Assembly (NCBI GenBank): GCA_907163375.1
Contig: CAJQUW010009290.1
Coordinates: 310,001 to 374,000, forward strand
Direction of reading: 5' to 3'
Source: Prostheceraeus crozeri
Taxonomy: Eukaryota; Platyhelminthes; Polycladida; Euryleptidae
Length of the DNA stretch: 64,000 nt
Of this stretch, positions 42,905-53,575 are shown piece by piece. Under the pieces are notes generated by a model, which did not search any database, was not told the origin of the DNA, and saw only the letters and a list, made by a program, of their open reading frames with translations. The position numbers were made by a program, and so were the translations under genes. How positions within the stretch are numbered: the first letter of the stretch is position 1; each line of letters opens with the position of its first letter.

Positions 42905-43395
42905 TGTAAGACTCAGTGACTAACTTGCTGTTGTCCGTCGTTGACCAAGCTTCGAAAATCAGGCACTTGAGAGAATGTCATCAAACGTTAACTATTCTCG
43001 AGATTATTTTTTTGTCAAGCGCGTCCGGCACTTGTTCTTTATGAGATTTAATTTATAGAACGCTGCCTCGCAGGCGTATGTGCTTCCAAATAGAACTAAA
43101 ACGTTGTAGGACAACTCTCGCAATCATGGATATTCCACAGCTGATTTCCATATTTCATGTAAAATACCATCACTTTTGAACTGCTTCACAAGACAATCAT
43201 TCGCCTTCAACTCGATCACTTCCATTTAAAGTTCGAATGGAACCTCTCCTATCTGGATCAGGTGCGGCGAAGCAGTGAACTTTATTTTAGGAGCAAGTGC
43301 GTTGAAGTCGTTGAACCGCGCACTAAATTCGTGGTTGAGCGCATCAAAGACTGTAGCAATGTGACAGAAAGGAACGTCTTCAGGTGAAGGAACAG
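42905..43395 (-). pseudogene. hAT transposase C-terminal remnant
   Basis: The minus strand reads VFDALNHEFSARFNDFNALA, then PFEL, a stop, MEVIELKANDCLVKQF, LHEIWKSAVEYP, a stop, LRELSYNVLVLFGSTYACEA and FYKLNLIKNKCR. Similarity continues in a shifted frame as PDFRSLVNDGQQQVSH. This is the C-terminal part of hAT transposases of the GTF2IRD2/ZMYM-like group, including the dimerisation segment ('fGStY.CE..Fs.mk..Ksk.R'). Two in-frame stops and at least one frame change break it. It lies inside hAT-2 and most likely belongs to it; the N-terminal BED finger and catalytic core are gone. Confidence 0.75.
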
Positions 43396-43925
43396 TTAGA
43401 AGATGACTAGTATGCTATGACGATTGTTTTTCGATTGCCTTGAACTCCAGAAATATTTGCAATATACATGCACAATATTCTTTTTCATTTGCTTCTCATT
43501 GTCACGGCCGCACTTTGCCTCTGCTACGGCCGCAGGTTGCGCATCCCTGGTATACAGCAACACATCAGCGAGCGCAATTGAAGAATGACGGTATATGGGA
43601 CACTGATATTTATGATATTATTTTGGTATAAATGAGTCCGATCGAATTGAAGTGAAGTCAACATTAAGAAGTGAACTGTAAGTTTAAAGTTTTTCTTTTA
43701 TCGTTGCGTATCGTATCTAGATAACTATAGTCTTAAAAATTGATATTGTTAATTGTTGTGATTGGACGTTGCGATTTCAATTTCTGTACAAACACACATT
43801 TTTATCACAGGTCTATCGAAAAAGTGGAATTGAGGTTTATCAAGGTCAATTCCAATTCCAATTCCAACGAAAAATGGAATTAATTCCGGATCGGAATTAA
43901 TTCCAATTCCGACTTTTCCAACTCT

Positions 43926-43933
43926 GATTGATC
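43926..43933 (+). repeat. hAT-1 target-site duplication, right
   Basis: ATTGATCC, partner of 38013-38020. Confidence 0.7.
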
Positions 43934-45010
43934 CTATATACGAGTTGAATCATCTATAAATCGCATTGCTGTTGGATGCATCGCATTTTGTTTTGCAAAA
44001 GCGAATGCAAATTAAGTTCTTAAATAGGAGCTTTTGAATTTCTTCAAGATTTTCGAGATTCTTATAGTCATTTGATGATTATTTACTTATTTTATCCGTA
44101 ATATAAATGAGCTCAAGATGTCTTTATCTATAACCTCAGTTTTGACCGGAAACATTTTGGTATCTGTGAAATATGCGCAACATTTATTATAAATGCATCG
44201 AACCAATTGTTTTTTGTGCACCTTCAATATGTACCTGTACAGACTACGAACCAGATTTGTTTCTCCTTAATCTCAGTTGCACCACATAAATGTGGACTTT
44301 GTCCAGATCACATGCCATATATTAACTCTTGTATTTTTTCATTTTTGAAGGACGGGGTGAGACAGCGGCTGGTTCCCTTTTTTTGCTCGCCAACAGATTT
44401 TGCCATAATTCGAATTCTCCTCAGACAAAGTGAGATAAAATGAAACCTTGCCTATACTGGAAAGCATATTGGGCGCACAGCCTTTCTTTTATATGGTCGA
44501 GTAGATCTCACTTGAATTTGCTAATTTATATACAAAATACCGACAATGGAGGTACGCAACGGAAAGTAAACTTTGAAGACGACGTTATTGCATTTTCGTA
44601 TAGAACAGCACGCATCATGATGTCTAAGTTGATAATTAAGAATAGTGTCTGGCTGTCCTCCAGTTCTGCAGCAATCCTTTCCAAAATACCGGTTATGAAC
44701 AGATAATGATAAACTTTTTCAGACTCTAGGTTCAATTTCTGCGCTCGAATCGCTGCGTTGAATTTTGGATTAAATTGTTCAATAGGTCATTCATCAGTTT
44801 CGCTGGTGCTCAGGTGAAATGTGTGTCATCGATCCACATGAATTTGCTGAAAATTAAATGAACTTAGTATCAGCAGTGTTTTTATCATTCATTTGTTTGA
44901 GAAACGCATAAAAATCAGTAGATTAACGCCTGCAATTTAAAGCGCCATACTCGCACACACAGGCATATGAAAGATTGACAATGCCCAGACGTTTGCGTAG
45001 TCGCACACTT
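43934..45010. other. Unassigned noncoding stretch
   Basis: No gene recognised. The open frames at 44207-44735 on both strands overlap each other and show no domain. Confidence 0.45.
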
Positions 45011-45018
45011 CCTGTAGA
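45011..45018 (+). repeat. hAT-3 target-site duplication, left
   Basis: CCTGTAGA, repeated exactly at 50932-50939. Confidence 0.9.
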
Positions 45019-45028
45019 CAGAGTTGGA

Positions 45029-45185
45029 AATGGGTCGTGGGTAATGGGTCAAGTGGGTCACAAAATCGCGTGGGTCACGTGGGTCGTGGGTCATGTTTTC
45101 CCGAAAAATTGGTGGGTCAGGTGGGTCGTGGGTCACATTTAGCTTGGGTCAGGTGGGTCGTGGGTCAGACTTCGTTGACCCACTT
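45029..45185 (+). repeat. GTGGGTCA subterminal array, left end of hAT-3
   Basis: About ten loosely spaced GGGTC words (GTGGGTCACGTGGGTCGTGG and similar) on the + strand. The inverted-orientation array at the other end would be expected, yet the right array is also G-rich on the + strand (see findings). Confidence 0.8.
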
Positions 45186-45395
45186 CCAACCAGTTTGACC
45201 CATGATAGATTTGACAAAGTCAAATACAGTAAACTTCATTTTTCGCATTCTTATCATTCATGAAAAATGATTAAGTCAGTGTCACTGAAAGGGGTGATGG
45301 ATGCACACATTCAAAATATGCAACACTATTGACCTTCACACGCATCATACAGTTTCGAAAGGGGGCGAAATTCACACAAATTAAAGGCTCGAAAA

Positions 45396-47954
45396 CAATT
45401 CTGGAGCTTGGTGCTAAAAGGGCCTATGTCCAAAAACACTGTTTCCCGTAAATTGAAATATAAGATTTAGATTGTCTCTGAAAATTAGGTAAAGACAAAA
45501 CTCCAATATAAATGCCATCGTTTATGTACCTTGGCATATTTATGATATAAAACCATCGCTTGTAAACAAATTTTCTCTTTATTCAGCGGAAATACGATGC
45601 ATCAAAAAGTTGATTGTAGTGAAAATCCTGGACTTACTCCCATTTAGCACTAAAGATGAGTCAGTTGGCGAAGTACTACTATTCATCCACTGCTTCCCAT
45701 GCAGTCAGATTTTGATAAAAGTACTGCGATGAACGAGAAATATATGGTAGAAGATCTTGGAGGTCAGTCAAGACGTTTGGAGGGACAGGTCTTTGTTCAT
45801 TGTAAAGCGATTCCAAATTCCATAATAGTGGTCTTCCTTTGGCCTTTCTACGAAAATCCACTTCACATGGAGCAGATTCAGAGTCGAAGGACGAGCGGTA
45901 TGTAAAGATACCTGCTTCTGAGTTGTACTGCAACTCCCTCACAGTCAGCCAGTTTACTGGTTTTCCTTCTATGTCATGCTTCCTTTTCACAAGGGGACCT
46001 TGGAACAGATTCCTCGAATTTTTGAAATGATCCTGATGCATTTCAACCACTTGGATTCTTGGTTTCCGGGGAATGCTACGTACAATATTATACCAGTCTC
46101 TTGGTATCTCGATAATTGAATTGGTGGCCTTTTTCTATCTTTCTATAGCGGCATGAATTGTATCTGCCTCCATGTGTGTGTGGCCCGGAAAGAGGAATCT
46201 CTGCGTTATCTTTATCCCTCGTGATGCTGCAGCACTCATGAGCATCGCAGAAACTTGCATGTTTCGATTTTGGCCTCCGCAGCTGTCACTCCACAGTCGA
46301 ACATCTTTCACTGAAGATGGAAGGCTGTCGATGTATCTTAGTAGACACGATCTAATTTCTTGTGAGGCCCGTCCAGCTATGGTTTGGTCCCACATATAAC
46401 AAATTGACCGGGATTTGTTGTTGTGTGTTTCATAAACTGTTGAATTATACACGGCCAGTTGCCGCTTGTAGAAGGCTACACCCGTTTGGATGAAAGGACA
46501 CTGAAGAACTTTTTGCATATCGAATGAAACTGTCACCACATGTTGTGAAGTCGAAGATTCAATTTTATCATTGCGCTTCAAAGAGTAGGCAAGTTCTGCT
46601 TCCGCGTGATGTGCACTCCTTGCCTGTTCTATCTGTACCTTCTCTTCGTTCGTCGCATCAATTAACGAAGCTTTAAATGCATCGCATTTTTCACATGTGT
46701 CGCTGGCTAGTGGGTGAAATGATAAATTGAACTCCTGGACGAAGATTTTTCGATAAAGATGGCTTTTTTGTGGTGGGATGTTCTCTGCTTCACAGTGTTC
46801 TTCATAAAGCCGATACATATGCTCGATGGATAAATGAGGGTTCAGGTACTTTTTCGCAGATTTTTCACGACTGTAGTGACTTTCGTATGCTGGAAACATC
46901 TTAATGTGATCACGAATATTGTCAAGATCCACTTCCGCGATTTTTGGCTGCTGACCATGCCTGCCTCTCTTGTCTTTTGGGATGATATTGCTGCTACCAC
47001 TGAGTCTCTTTCTTTCAGAAATTACCCTTGCCTTTTTCCGTGATATTCCAAAAGTAGCGCAGAACATAGGCAGACAAACTTCAGTTGGCTGACCTTCAAC
47101 TAGAAGATAATATTTTCTTGTAAAGCGTCGTCTGCTTGCATTATGTGAATCGATTCTCATTCGTTCTCGCAGCTTTGTAGTCTCCTCGATCAGGCTAGCC
47201 AACAGTTGGTCTTGCTGCTCAGAGGAATGTTCGTAAAAGTCACTAAAAATATTTTCTCTGTTTTCTTCAATTACTGCTTCATAACATTTCATGCGACACG
47301 CTTCCCCACATGGACTGCCCATAGTCTTCTCAATCACTATCTTTCCACTATGACTCACATACTTCAGTCCTTGCGCTCTTTGTGACTTAATAACGTTTCT
47401 TCTCCACGTCGAAGTCCACCGAAGTCTCTTTCTACTTCTTCGACGTTCAATGGTCTCAGTTACTGGTGATGTGGGAATTTCATGAGGGCTTTGATGATCG
47501 GGCTGAGGTAGTGTATTCTCAGCATCAGAGTCAAGTGATTAATTGTCTTCGGACGACGAATGGACACACAATTCGACGATATTATCAAGCGATATTCGAC
47601 GTCTCTTCATAATGCCAATCACAGTGAAGCAAAGAAGGGGAATCGAAGCTTCTGCTGACAATGACGACAAGCTTCTGAGCTGTCCACACACATAGTTTTC
47701 GATAATAGCCTCTCACTGCAGTGCAATAGCACTCACATAAGATTTTCAAGGACATAGGCCCTTTTAGCACTAAAGCTTGTTGCAGTTGCTTGGACATAGG
47801 CATTTGGAAATTTTATTTTGTGAAACAGGATTGGGTCATTCGGGAATGATAATCACACAGAAGCTGCATATCAAGTCACACTATATAGTGGTGTGTAAAT
47901 CTCAAAATCGATCAAATTGAACATAGGCCCTTTTAGCACCAAGCTCCAGAATTG
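45396..47954. mobile_element. Rare DDE-type transposon inside hAT-3
   Basis: Terminal inverted repeats of 34 bp are identical at the two ends: CAATTCTGGAGCTTGGTGCT at 45396 onward and its reverse complement ending at 47954. A subterminal copy of the TIR part AGGCCCTTTTAGCACTAA lies at 47756-47773, with a shorter one near 45648. A target duplication is not obvious. It carries a single minus-strand gene. Perfect TIRs suggest fairly recent movement. The superfamily is uncertain: the protein type is seen widely in arthropods (DUF7869-like), and Sola-type relatives are possible. Confidence 0.75.
45679..47610 (-). pseudogene. 'SDSCGGQNRN' transposase-like protein (DUF7869-type), near-intact
   Basis: The minus-strand frame runs from ATG at 47610-47608 (MKRRRISLDNIVELC) for ~644 codons to the stop after AWEAVDE. 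Domains in order are an acidic N-terminus; a C-rich GEACRMKC near 47300; a helical DNA-binding-like region (ARVISERKRLSGSSNIIPK); HPLASDTCEKCDAFKASL (CxxC zinc finger); VVTVSFDMQKVLQCPF; VAFYKRQLAVYN; WDQTIAGRASQEI; VRLWSDSCGGQNRN; FPGHTHMEADTIHAAIE. The Asp in SFD, the Asp in WSD and the final Glu could form a DDE triad (inference). Only two in-frame stops are seen, TAA at 47541-47539 near the N-terminus and TAG at 46134-46132 right after the presumed catalytic Glu. The frame is otherwise kept, so inactivation is recent or the stops are read through. Confidence 0.75.
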
Positions 47955-48242
47955 CTGCTGTCTACTGAGAGATGTTGGTTGGTGGAAAGACGATACCCAA
48001 TGATGTGTGACCTTCATTTCAGAGATGCAGCTACTGAAGAATATTGATATTCAAAGGTTTTATTCATCTTGAAAATTTTCTTGCAATGCCAGCTGACCTT
48101 CGTTTTGTTAGTTTCGTTTGATTTTGCTGGTCTTTCGTAGAAAATATCTTCTGGTAGTGATTAGGATGGTAAATCTCTGGTAAAAATTGATCAGAGCCTA
48201 AATATTTTTGAAATATGTAATTGATCAAAATATCTCATTATA

Positions 48243-49602
48243 CAGAGTGTCTCAGAACTATGAAGGCAGCATAAAGCATCTATGCAGGTAGTTTAAAAAC
48301 CATCAATGACTGTAAAGTACGGTGCCATTGTTTGATTTCTGTGTGTAGTACATCATGTCAGATGCTATTGCTGATCTTCTCATACTTCAAAGCTGTTTGA
48401 ATCTGAATTTTATGAACATTCATTGTCGTCTGAACCCTTCATATTCCGATAAACAGTAGTCATGTCAAGTGAATTCGGCTTGCATTTGAAGAAAGAAATC
48501 AAGATTTAAAGTGATATTTTAAATACGAGAATATCTGTGATGTCCAGAGACATTGCAAAGGCACTTAGTACTATGAATATCCACGTCGAGGCACAATCTC
48601 CCGAATGCGTGACAAGTTGGAGAACGCAGGAACAATTGGAAGCCTCCCAAAGGTCATTCAAGAACTGCGAGGTCAAATGACATTGTCAATTTAGTTTTCT
48701 CTACATTCGGTGATAACTCAAGAAAATCAATCAGACAAGCTGCTTTAGGCTTGAATCTCACAAGAGCAACAATTCAGCGAATCCTTCATGAAAGCAACAT
48801 CAGACCTTACCGCCCAACACTTAAGCATGAATTAAATGAAATGACTTTGATAGGCGGGTCGACTTTTGTGAATGGTTTTGCGTGAAACAGTAACCGATTC
48901 AGACTTTCGAAACATGATCGTATGGTCTGATGAGTCGACTCAATCACCACAACAGTATCTACTGGGCTGAAGGGAATCCTCATCAAATTTTACAGCATGA
49001 TGTTAAGCTCCTTGGTGATACCGTATGGACATCTTTCTTCGCGCGACTTGATAGGTCCATTCTTCTTCAACGGGACGGTGGATGGTGAGAAGTATCTGGA
49101 GCTTCTACGTCCCCATGTAATATCGGAAATTAGGAGATTGTATCCGAATGACGAGGAGCTGCCATACTTTCAACAGGCTGGCGCTCCAGCTCATTATAAC
49201 TCCATTGTTCGAAGCTATATCAATTCCTGAGTTGGCAGTGGCATCACTTCATGGATTGGACGTCGTGGTGATATTGAGTATCCCCCAAGAAGTCCTGACC
49301 TAACTCCATTAGACTTTTTTTTGGGTTGTTTAAAAAACAAAGTCTACCTCAATGTGCAAGGAATGAGAGATAAAATCACATTAAGTGCAAGAAACGTTCT
49401 GGTGGATCTCATCTCAAAAGTCTGTCGCTCTGTGACCTCTCACTCTCATTAATCAATTTCGCTGTCGATGGACAGCACTTTGAACATTTACGTTCAGAAA
49501 CATGTGCAAAATTTTCCGTACTGTTAGTTTGAAATAAATATCTGTATTATTTAACTCAGAAGTTAATAGTATTAACTGCCTACATAGTTCTGAGGCACCC
49601 AG
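48243..49602. mobile_element. mariner-type transposon, decayed
   Basis: The ends CAGAGTGTCTCAGAACTATG (48243) and, inverted, CTGGGTGCCTCAGAACTATG (49602) are flanked by TA on both sides (48241-48242; 49603-49604). The 1.36-kb length, ~27-bp TIRs and internal transposase remnants fit the Tc1/mariner superfamily. It lies inside hAT-3, to the right of the 45396-47954 element. Confidence 0.85.
48536..49460 (+). pseudogene. mariner-type transposase remnant
   Basis: Pieces across several frames: an HTH (SRKSIRQAALGLNLTRATIQ, then RILHESNIRPYRP), MIVWSDEST (first Asp), GPFFFNGTVDGEKYLELLRP, LPYFQQAGAPAHYNSIVRSY and IEYPPRSPDLTPLDFF. The order matches the 'FQQDGAP..Y' subgroup of Tc1/mariner transposases. 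The second catalytic Asp, expected in QQDGAP, is Ala here, and there are several frame changes plus a stop at about 49228, so it is dead. The longest open piece is 48997-49230. Confidence 0.8.
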
Positions 49603-50648
49603 TATTAAATCAAAATATTATCAACATACATGCTTCATATCTGAAGCATTTAGCCGCTCAACATACTTTCGCATCATACATGTTCCATGCATCTCATTGC
49701 TCATTAGATACATGATAATCTGAAATAAGATAATTCATGCGACGGTCATTGATACAGACTTATCCCTTTCACACAGACTTATTACGGCTGGAGCTCTGTG
49801 AGGAGATATTTTTTGACACTTCGAATCGATGAAAAGTTTCGCTTTGATATTTGATCTGGTATCAATAAAAATAGGAATATTTACATGATGTCGCTAGTGA
49901 TTATTATCATAACGTACTCGCTTGTGTACAGTAATAGATGTAATATATCAGTTCATCTATATGTACATTCTAAGCAAATTTATGAATTATAACCTTGTCC
50001 TCATGCAATTTTCTATTCACGCGTTGCGCATGCTTACTCCACTTGCTTTTCAATGAATCTCATTCTTACATCAAGTATACAACTTTCTACTAAGATCTGA
50101 CATTAGCGGAAGTAAATGAAATTTGATTGGATTGCCATGAGAAGCAACAAAATATTAGGTAGACGATTTTTCTGGGATAATTTTCACACATGTAGTATCT
50201 AGCATAAAAAATGCATGAATGTGATTAATGCAAAAAATGATTTAGGCCTACTGCAATCCTATTTTTTGACTTCATTTGATTAAGAAATGTAGAAAATTTA
50301 ATCTGTAGGGCCCTCGACAGGGATACTCGACAACCTAACAAATCATCTCTCTACGAGTTATATAGGTAGCACTAAAAACGGATGGTCAAGAATTATGGAA
50401 AGAAACGGAACCTTAGGCATTTGTCGTGCATGAACTGGCTTATAAAATAATTTTGATGAGGTTACATGTCTGTTTTTCATGTTACAGGTGATCTGATACA
50501 CTTAAATCTTCACAACAAATCTTAACAACAATTTTGATACTACGAGGCCTCTACCTAGATACATGTAGACCTAGAATCTTGAATGAAAATGAAACTAATT
50601 AGATGATATCAGAAAAGGAAATTGCACTGACATCATTCACCCTTGCAG

Positions 50649-50925
50649 CATGTGGGTCAGGTGGGTCAAAGATCTGGTTGGTCAGGTGGGTCAGGGTTCC
50701 CTGTGGGTCAGGTGGGTCGTGGTCACACATGCCATGGGTCAGGTGGGTCGTGGGTCAGGGTTCCCTGTGGGTCAGGTGGGTCGTGGGTCATGTTTTCGTG
50801 AAAAGTCGGTGGGTCAGGTGGGTCAGGTGGGTCACACATGCCACGGGTCAGGTAGGTCAGGGTTCCCTGTGGGTCAGGTGGGTCGTGGGTCACCTTCCAA
50901 CAAGTCAGGTGGTGACCCACTTCCA
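50649..50925 (+). repeat. GTGGGTCA subterminal array, right end of hAT-3
   Basis: About twenty GTGGGTCA/GGTGGGTC words, including two copies of 'gggttccctgtgggtcaggtgggtc'-type units of ~85 bp. It ends next to the TIR at 50915-50931. Confidence 0.85.
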
Positions 50926-50931
50926 ACTCTG

Positions 50932-50939
50932 CCTGTAGA
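50932..50939 (+). repeat. hAT-3 target-site duplication, right
   Basis: CCTGTAGA, the exact partner of 45011-45018. Confidence 0.9.
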
Positions 50940-52440
50940 CGAGTACACCTGTTGAGATCTAATTTTAAAACGGCCAGTATGACAATTTTCTTACGCTGTT
51001 TGATACGCCCCACTGAGTATCTTCTGAACCAAGCAATCTATGGACATCAGATTTCTAGTAGCTTACTTTCTACGTATTATGCAACTTTTGATTGAAGGAT
51101 AATTAATTTGGAACAATACTTTTGGCGTGACAGCTATTTTAAAATTTGAGTGTTTTGAATATTTTGGCTGATTTCGGTATATATTCACTTCTAATGTATA
51201 TTACGGCATCAATTCTTTGTGAAATAAGTTGAGGTTACATAAAGGATTCTTCTTATTGATCCATTGATATAGAAGTTTTCACAAATGCAAAATCTTTCAA
51301 TTTGAAATTATCTGCTTATTATGTAGGCTATACATGTTTGAAATTTTAAATTCAAATTTCAAATATGATGTTTTATAAGTTTTGTGCCTTTTAGTTGTGC
51401 ATCTGATCAGCAATTATCGAAAATTTCACAATCATAGCGCCTTTTACCTCAGTGTCTTGATACAAGTCGATGAAATGTGAGATTTTAGTGATGTTTGAGT
51501 TGAACTAAAAGTTTGAATTATTTGACTTTCGACCTCATCTAATTCAATAATGCAATCTCATAGCGATTAATAATCATCGTTTTATACCACCTAGACCAGA
51601 TCATCCGATTATGCATGGTTTATTAGTTTTTGTCATTTTTGGTTTTTGACCTTTGACCTCCACCTCAGCCCAGGGATGACCTCAGGAATAAAACTGATGC
51701 TGTTTTTCTGAATCCCATTTCAATGCCTTTTCATTATTGGTAAGTGATCACCTCTTGCGCGACATTTGAAATGCCTATGAATAGCCGCATAACTGGGGTA
51801 GTTGCATAGGAGAGTTTCAGCACGATCTGTTCAGCAAGCTTTGTATGTAGTTTTTACATGAAGTTTTACTATTCTGAAAAGACACAACACCATCAATTGC
51901 ATCTATAGTCTCAACACAACAAATTTGAAGAAGCCTTGAATGTGATGTACCAAATATGGAAACATCCAAGTTATATCTGTTTAAACTTGTCACCAATTTT
52001 GTCAACTTCTTTAGTACTTTTTCTTCCATAGACTGAATCTCATTGCTGACTGTTGTTGAAAAGTTAGCGAGTTTTTACTGCTGACGATCGCGAAAAGTTA
52101 AAGTTCATCTAATTATGAGGAAGCAGTTTTGAAGTCAATAATGGACACTTCATGACAGCGTCATCTGATTCCTCACACTCAGTTTCTTCATTCTGACGCT
52201 CAGTTGCAAAATCAATATCTGAAGCTTGGACACTGTGGTCATTAGAAGAGTATTCATTAATAGCAATGCTATCAAGAAGCATAATGAAATCAATGAAGCA
52301 AATATCACCCCTTTCATCTGCACCATCAGCAGAATAACTCGATTCAGACAAAGGTCTGTCGTAGTGCTTCAAATATCTAAAGAGAATGACAACTATTAAG
52401 TCAATAAATGACACCAACACCCTTGATTCCCCGAACGCGC
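50940..52440. other. Unassigned noncoding stretch
   Basis: No gene recognised in ~1.5 kb. A ~35-bp sequence near 52373-52405 ('aatatctaaagagaatgacaactattaagtc') recurs at 56795-56825, beyond the Harbinger element. Confidence 0.45.
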
Positions 52441-52441
52441 T

Positions 52442-52514
52442 CGCCTTACCCAGGAATCGAACCGAAGTCCGCGGTGGAGACGAGCTCGCACCTTCTTCAT
52501 TAGGCCACGCTGAC
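52442..52514 (-). other. tRNA-like sequence (pseudo-tRNA or SINE head)
   Basis: On the minus strand GCGTGGCCTAATGAAG resembles a pol III A box and GGTTCGATTCC (52463-52453) is a perfect B box. The spacing gives a tRNA-sized 73-nt unit. Acceptor and T stems do not pair well, so this is a tRNA-derived relic and not a working tRNA gene. Confidence 0.45.
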
Positions 52515-52629
52515 GGTTCAAAAGGAATGCGAGTGAAGGCAGAAGTCACCTCTAAGTGATATCGACAGCATATTGTCCTATTATTATTGACAGAACGCTA
52601 CCAGCCACAGAATTAGAATGTTTAATCGT

Positions 52630-52845
52630 ATCACTTTGCTAGAAGTGCAAACTGATTCAAACAGATGGCACATGCAGGAACTTACTTAGTGGGCAAAAAG
52701 AAATTTTTAATACCTTGCAGTGATAGGAAAAATAGTCGTGCGTCGCTTGCGGATTGCTCTGAATTCCTTCAAAATGTTCCGATCGCCACGACTCCTTCAG
52801 ATTCGAAGAATTCAGATCATTGCGCAAAAGTTTTCTCGATAACGT
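52630..52845 (-). repeat. Dispersed repeat R1, partial inverted copy
   Basis: Positions 52679-52845 are the reverse complement of roughly 555-715. Landmarks are 'agtgggcaaaaagaaattttt' and GTCGTGCGTCGCTTGCGGAT at 52736. The preceding 52630-52685 matches 11212-11265. Confidence 0.7.
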
Positions 52846-52910
52846 TGGGTCCTCCGATCATTTTTAAAAAAGTTAGCAGGCGCATGAAAAAACGTTCACA
52901 AACTTCTCTG

Positions 52911-53085
52911 TAGAATTTGACATCGTCTGTGTCTCTTTGCTGTCTGATCCGGTTGATAGCAGTCACTGAAACTTTGCACAGTTTGGCGTGTTTAATGTTG
53001 AACTGGCTGCTCATTGTTCGATTTCTATGGTATTTAGTCAGGAGATTGTGCCATTTCATTAACGTTACATGTTCCAATGCTTGCC
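52911..53085 (+). repeat. Dispersed repeat R2, copy 2
   Basis: Direct copy of 13535-13720. Confidence 0.7.
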
Positions 53086-53209
53086 TTCTATTCAAACGGA
53101 ATAAGAGACGACCTCTCTAATTCTGTGCTACCAGCGTTCATATTGTAGCGAGACAGCATATCAGTATGTCATACGAGTACGTCACAGTGTAGATTGACAA
53201 CAAAGGTCT

Positions 53210-53318
53210 GTCGTAGTCATAGAAATTGACAACAATAAAACCTCTAGAATGGAAATTAAGCTTCATACAATGCACAATAACGGCACATAAATCGCACGCA
53301 TTTTCACTGTATCATTGG
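53210..53318 (+). repeat. Family M end, left of Harbinger
   Basis: 'gtcatagaaattgac' and 'ctctagaatggaaattaagctt' match ~12440-12500, with the inverted partner at 56690-56790. The Harbinger element sits between these two ends of a short M copy. Confidence 0.5.
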
Positions 53319-53575
53319 GGGCCAATTCACCGATCGTATAACAAGTGTTATGACAAGTAACAAGTAATGAGTAAACAGTAACGCTGTTCACGGACATAAC
53401 AAGTTAACAAGTTAATAAGTAAATTATAACAAGCGAATTATAACAAGTAAATAGTATCATAACAAGTGTTTCAATTCACCGATGTAATTTGACAAGTTGT
53501 TTTCTTGTCAAAATAGATTGATTTATAACGGGTCTCAGAAGCTCCGTCATAACTTCATTCCTCCTAATTTTCATT

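Larger units (their letters stand above)
38891..43549. mobile_element. hAT-2: middle element of the nest
   Basis: Ends are CTCGGGTGCGCAACCT (38891) and, inverted, CAGGGATGCGCAACCTGCGG (43549). Just inside, 'cagttttcggccgtca' on the left faces 'gcggccgtgacaat' on the right. The CAGGGRTGCGCAACC end is typical of hAT elements. The flanks show an 8-bp duplication with one mismatch. It holds a hAT transposase remnant near its right end and the PLE-C pair. Confidence 0.8.
38021..43925. mobile_element. hAT-1: outer element of a three-level nest
   Basis: The left end CAGAGCTGGAAAAATTCC (38021) and the inverted right end CAGAGTTGGAAAAGTCGG (43925) are typical hAT terminal repeats, flanked by an 8-bp near-perfect duplication. 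Both ends carry subterminal arrays of AATTCC/GGAATT words (38040-38165; 43850-43920). No transposase of its own is found. Once its inserts are discounted, the remaining sequence is ~1.2 kb, so it is a non-autonomous element. Confidence 0.82.
45019..50931. mobile_element. hAT-3: non-autonomous hAT with nested elements
   Basis: The left end CAGAGTTGGAAATGGGTC and the inverted right end CAGAGTTGGAAGTGGGTC are flanked by a perfect 8-bp duplication, the hAT signature. Subterminal arrays of GTGGGTCA/GTGGGTCGTGGGTCA words fill 45029-45185 and 50649-50925. Inside are a 'SDSCGGQN' transposon (45396-47954) and a mariner (48243-49602). Without these inserts the element is ~2.0 kb and encodes nothing recognisable. 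Its ends share CAGAGTTGGAAA with hAT-1, so the two families may be moved by related transposases. Confidence 0.9.

Noticed and set aside
50649-50925. Regularly repeated 8-25-bp words that could suggest a CRISPR array
   Set aside because: Units are irregular, there are no unique spacers of constant length, and the DNA is clearly eukaryotic transposon subterminal sequence.
50603-51013. Overlapping frames full of Trp-Val-Arg or Asp-Pro-Pro repeats
   Set aside because: Translation of the GTGGGTCA array in several frames. The repeats are DNA-level, not protein.
52442-52514. A functional tRNA gene
   Set aside because: A and B boxes are present, but the acceptor, anticodon and T stems do not pair convincingly.
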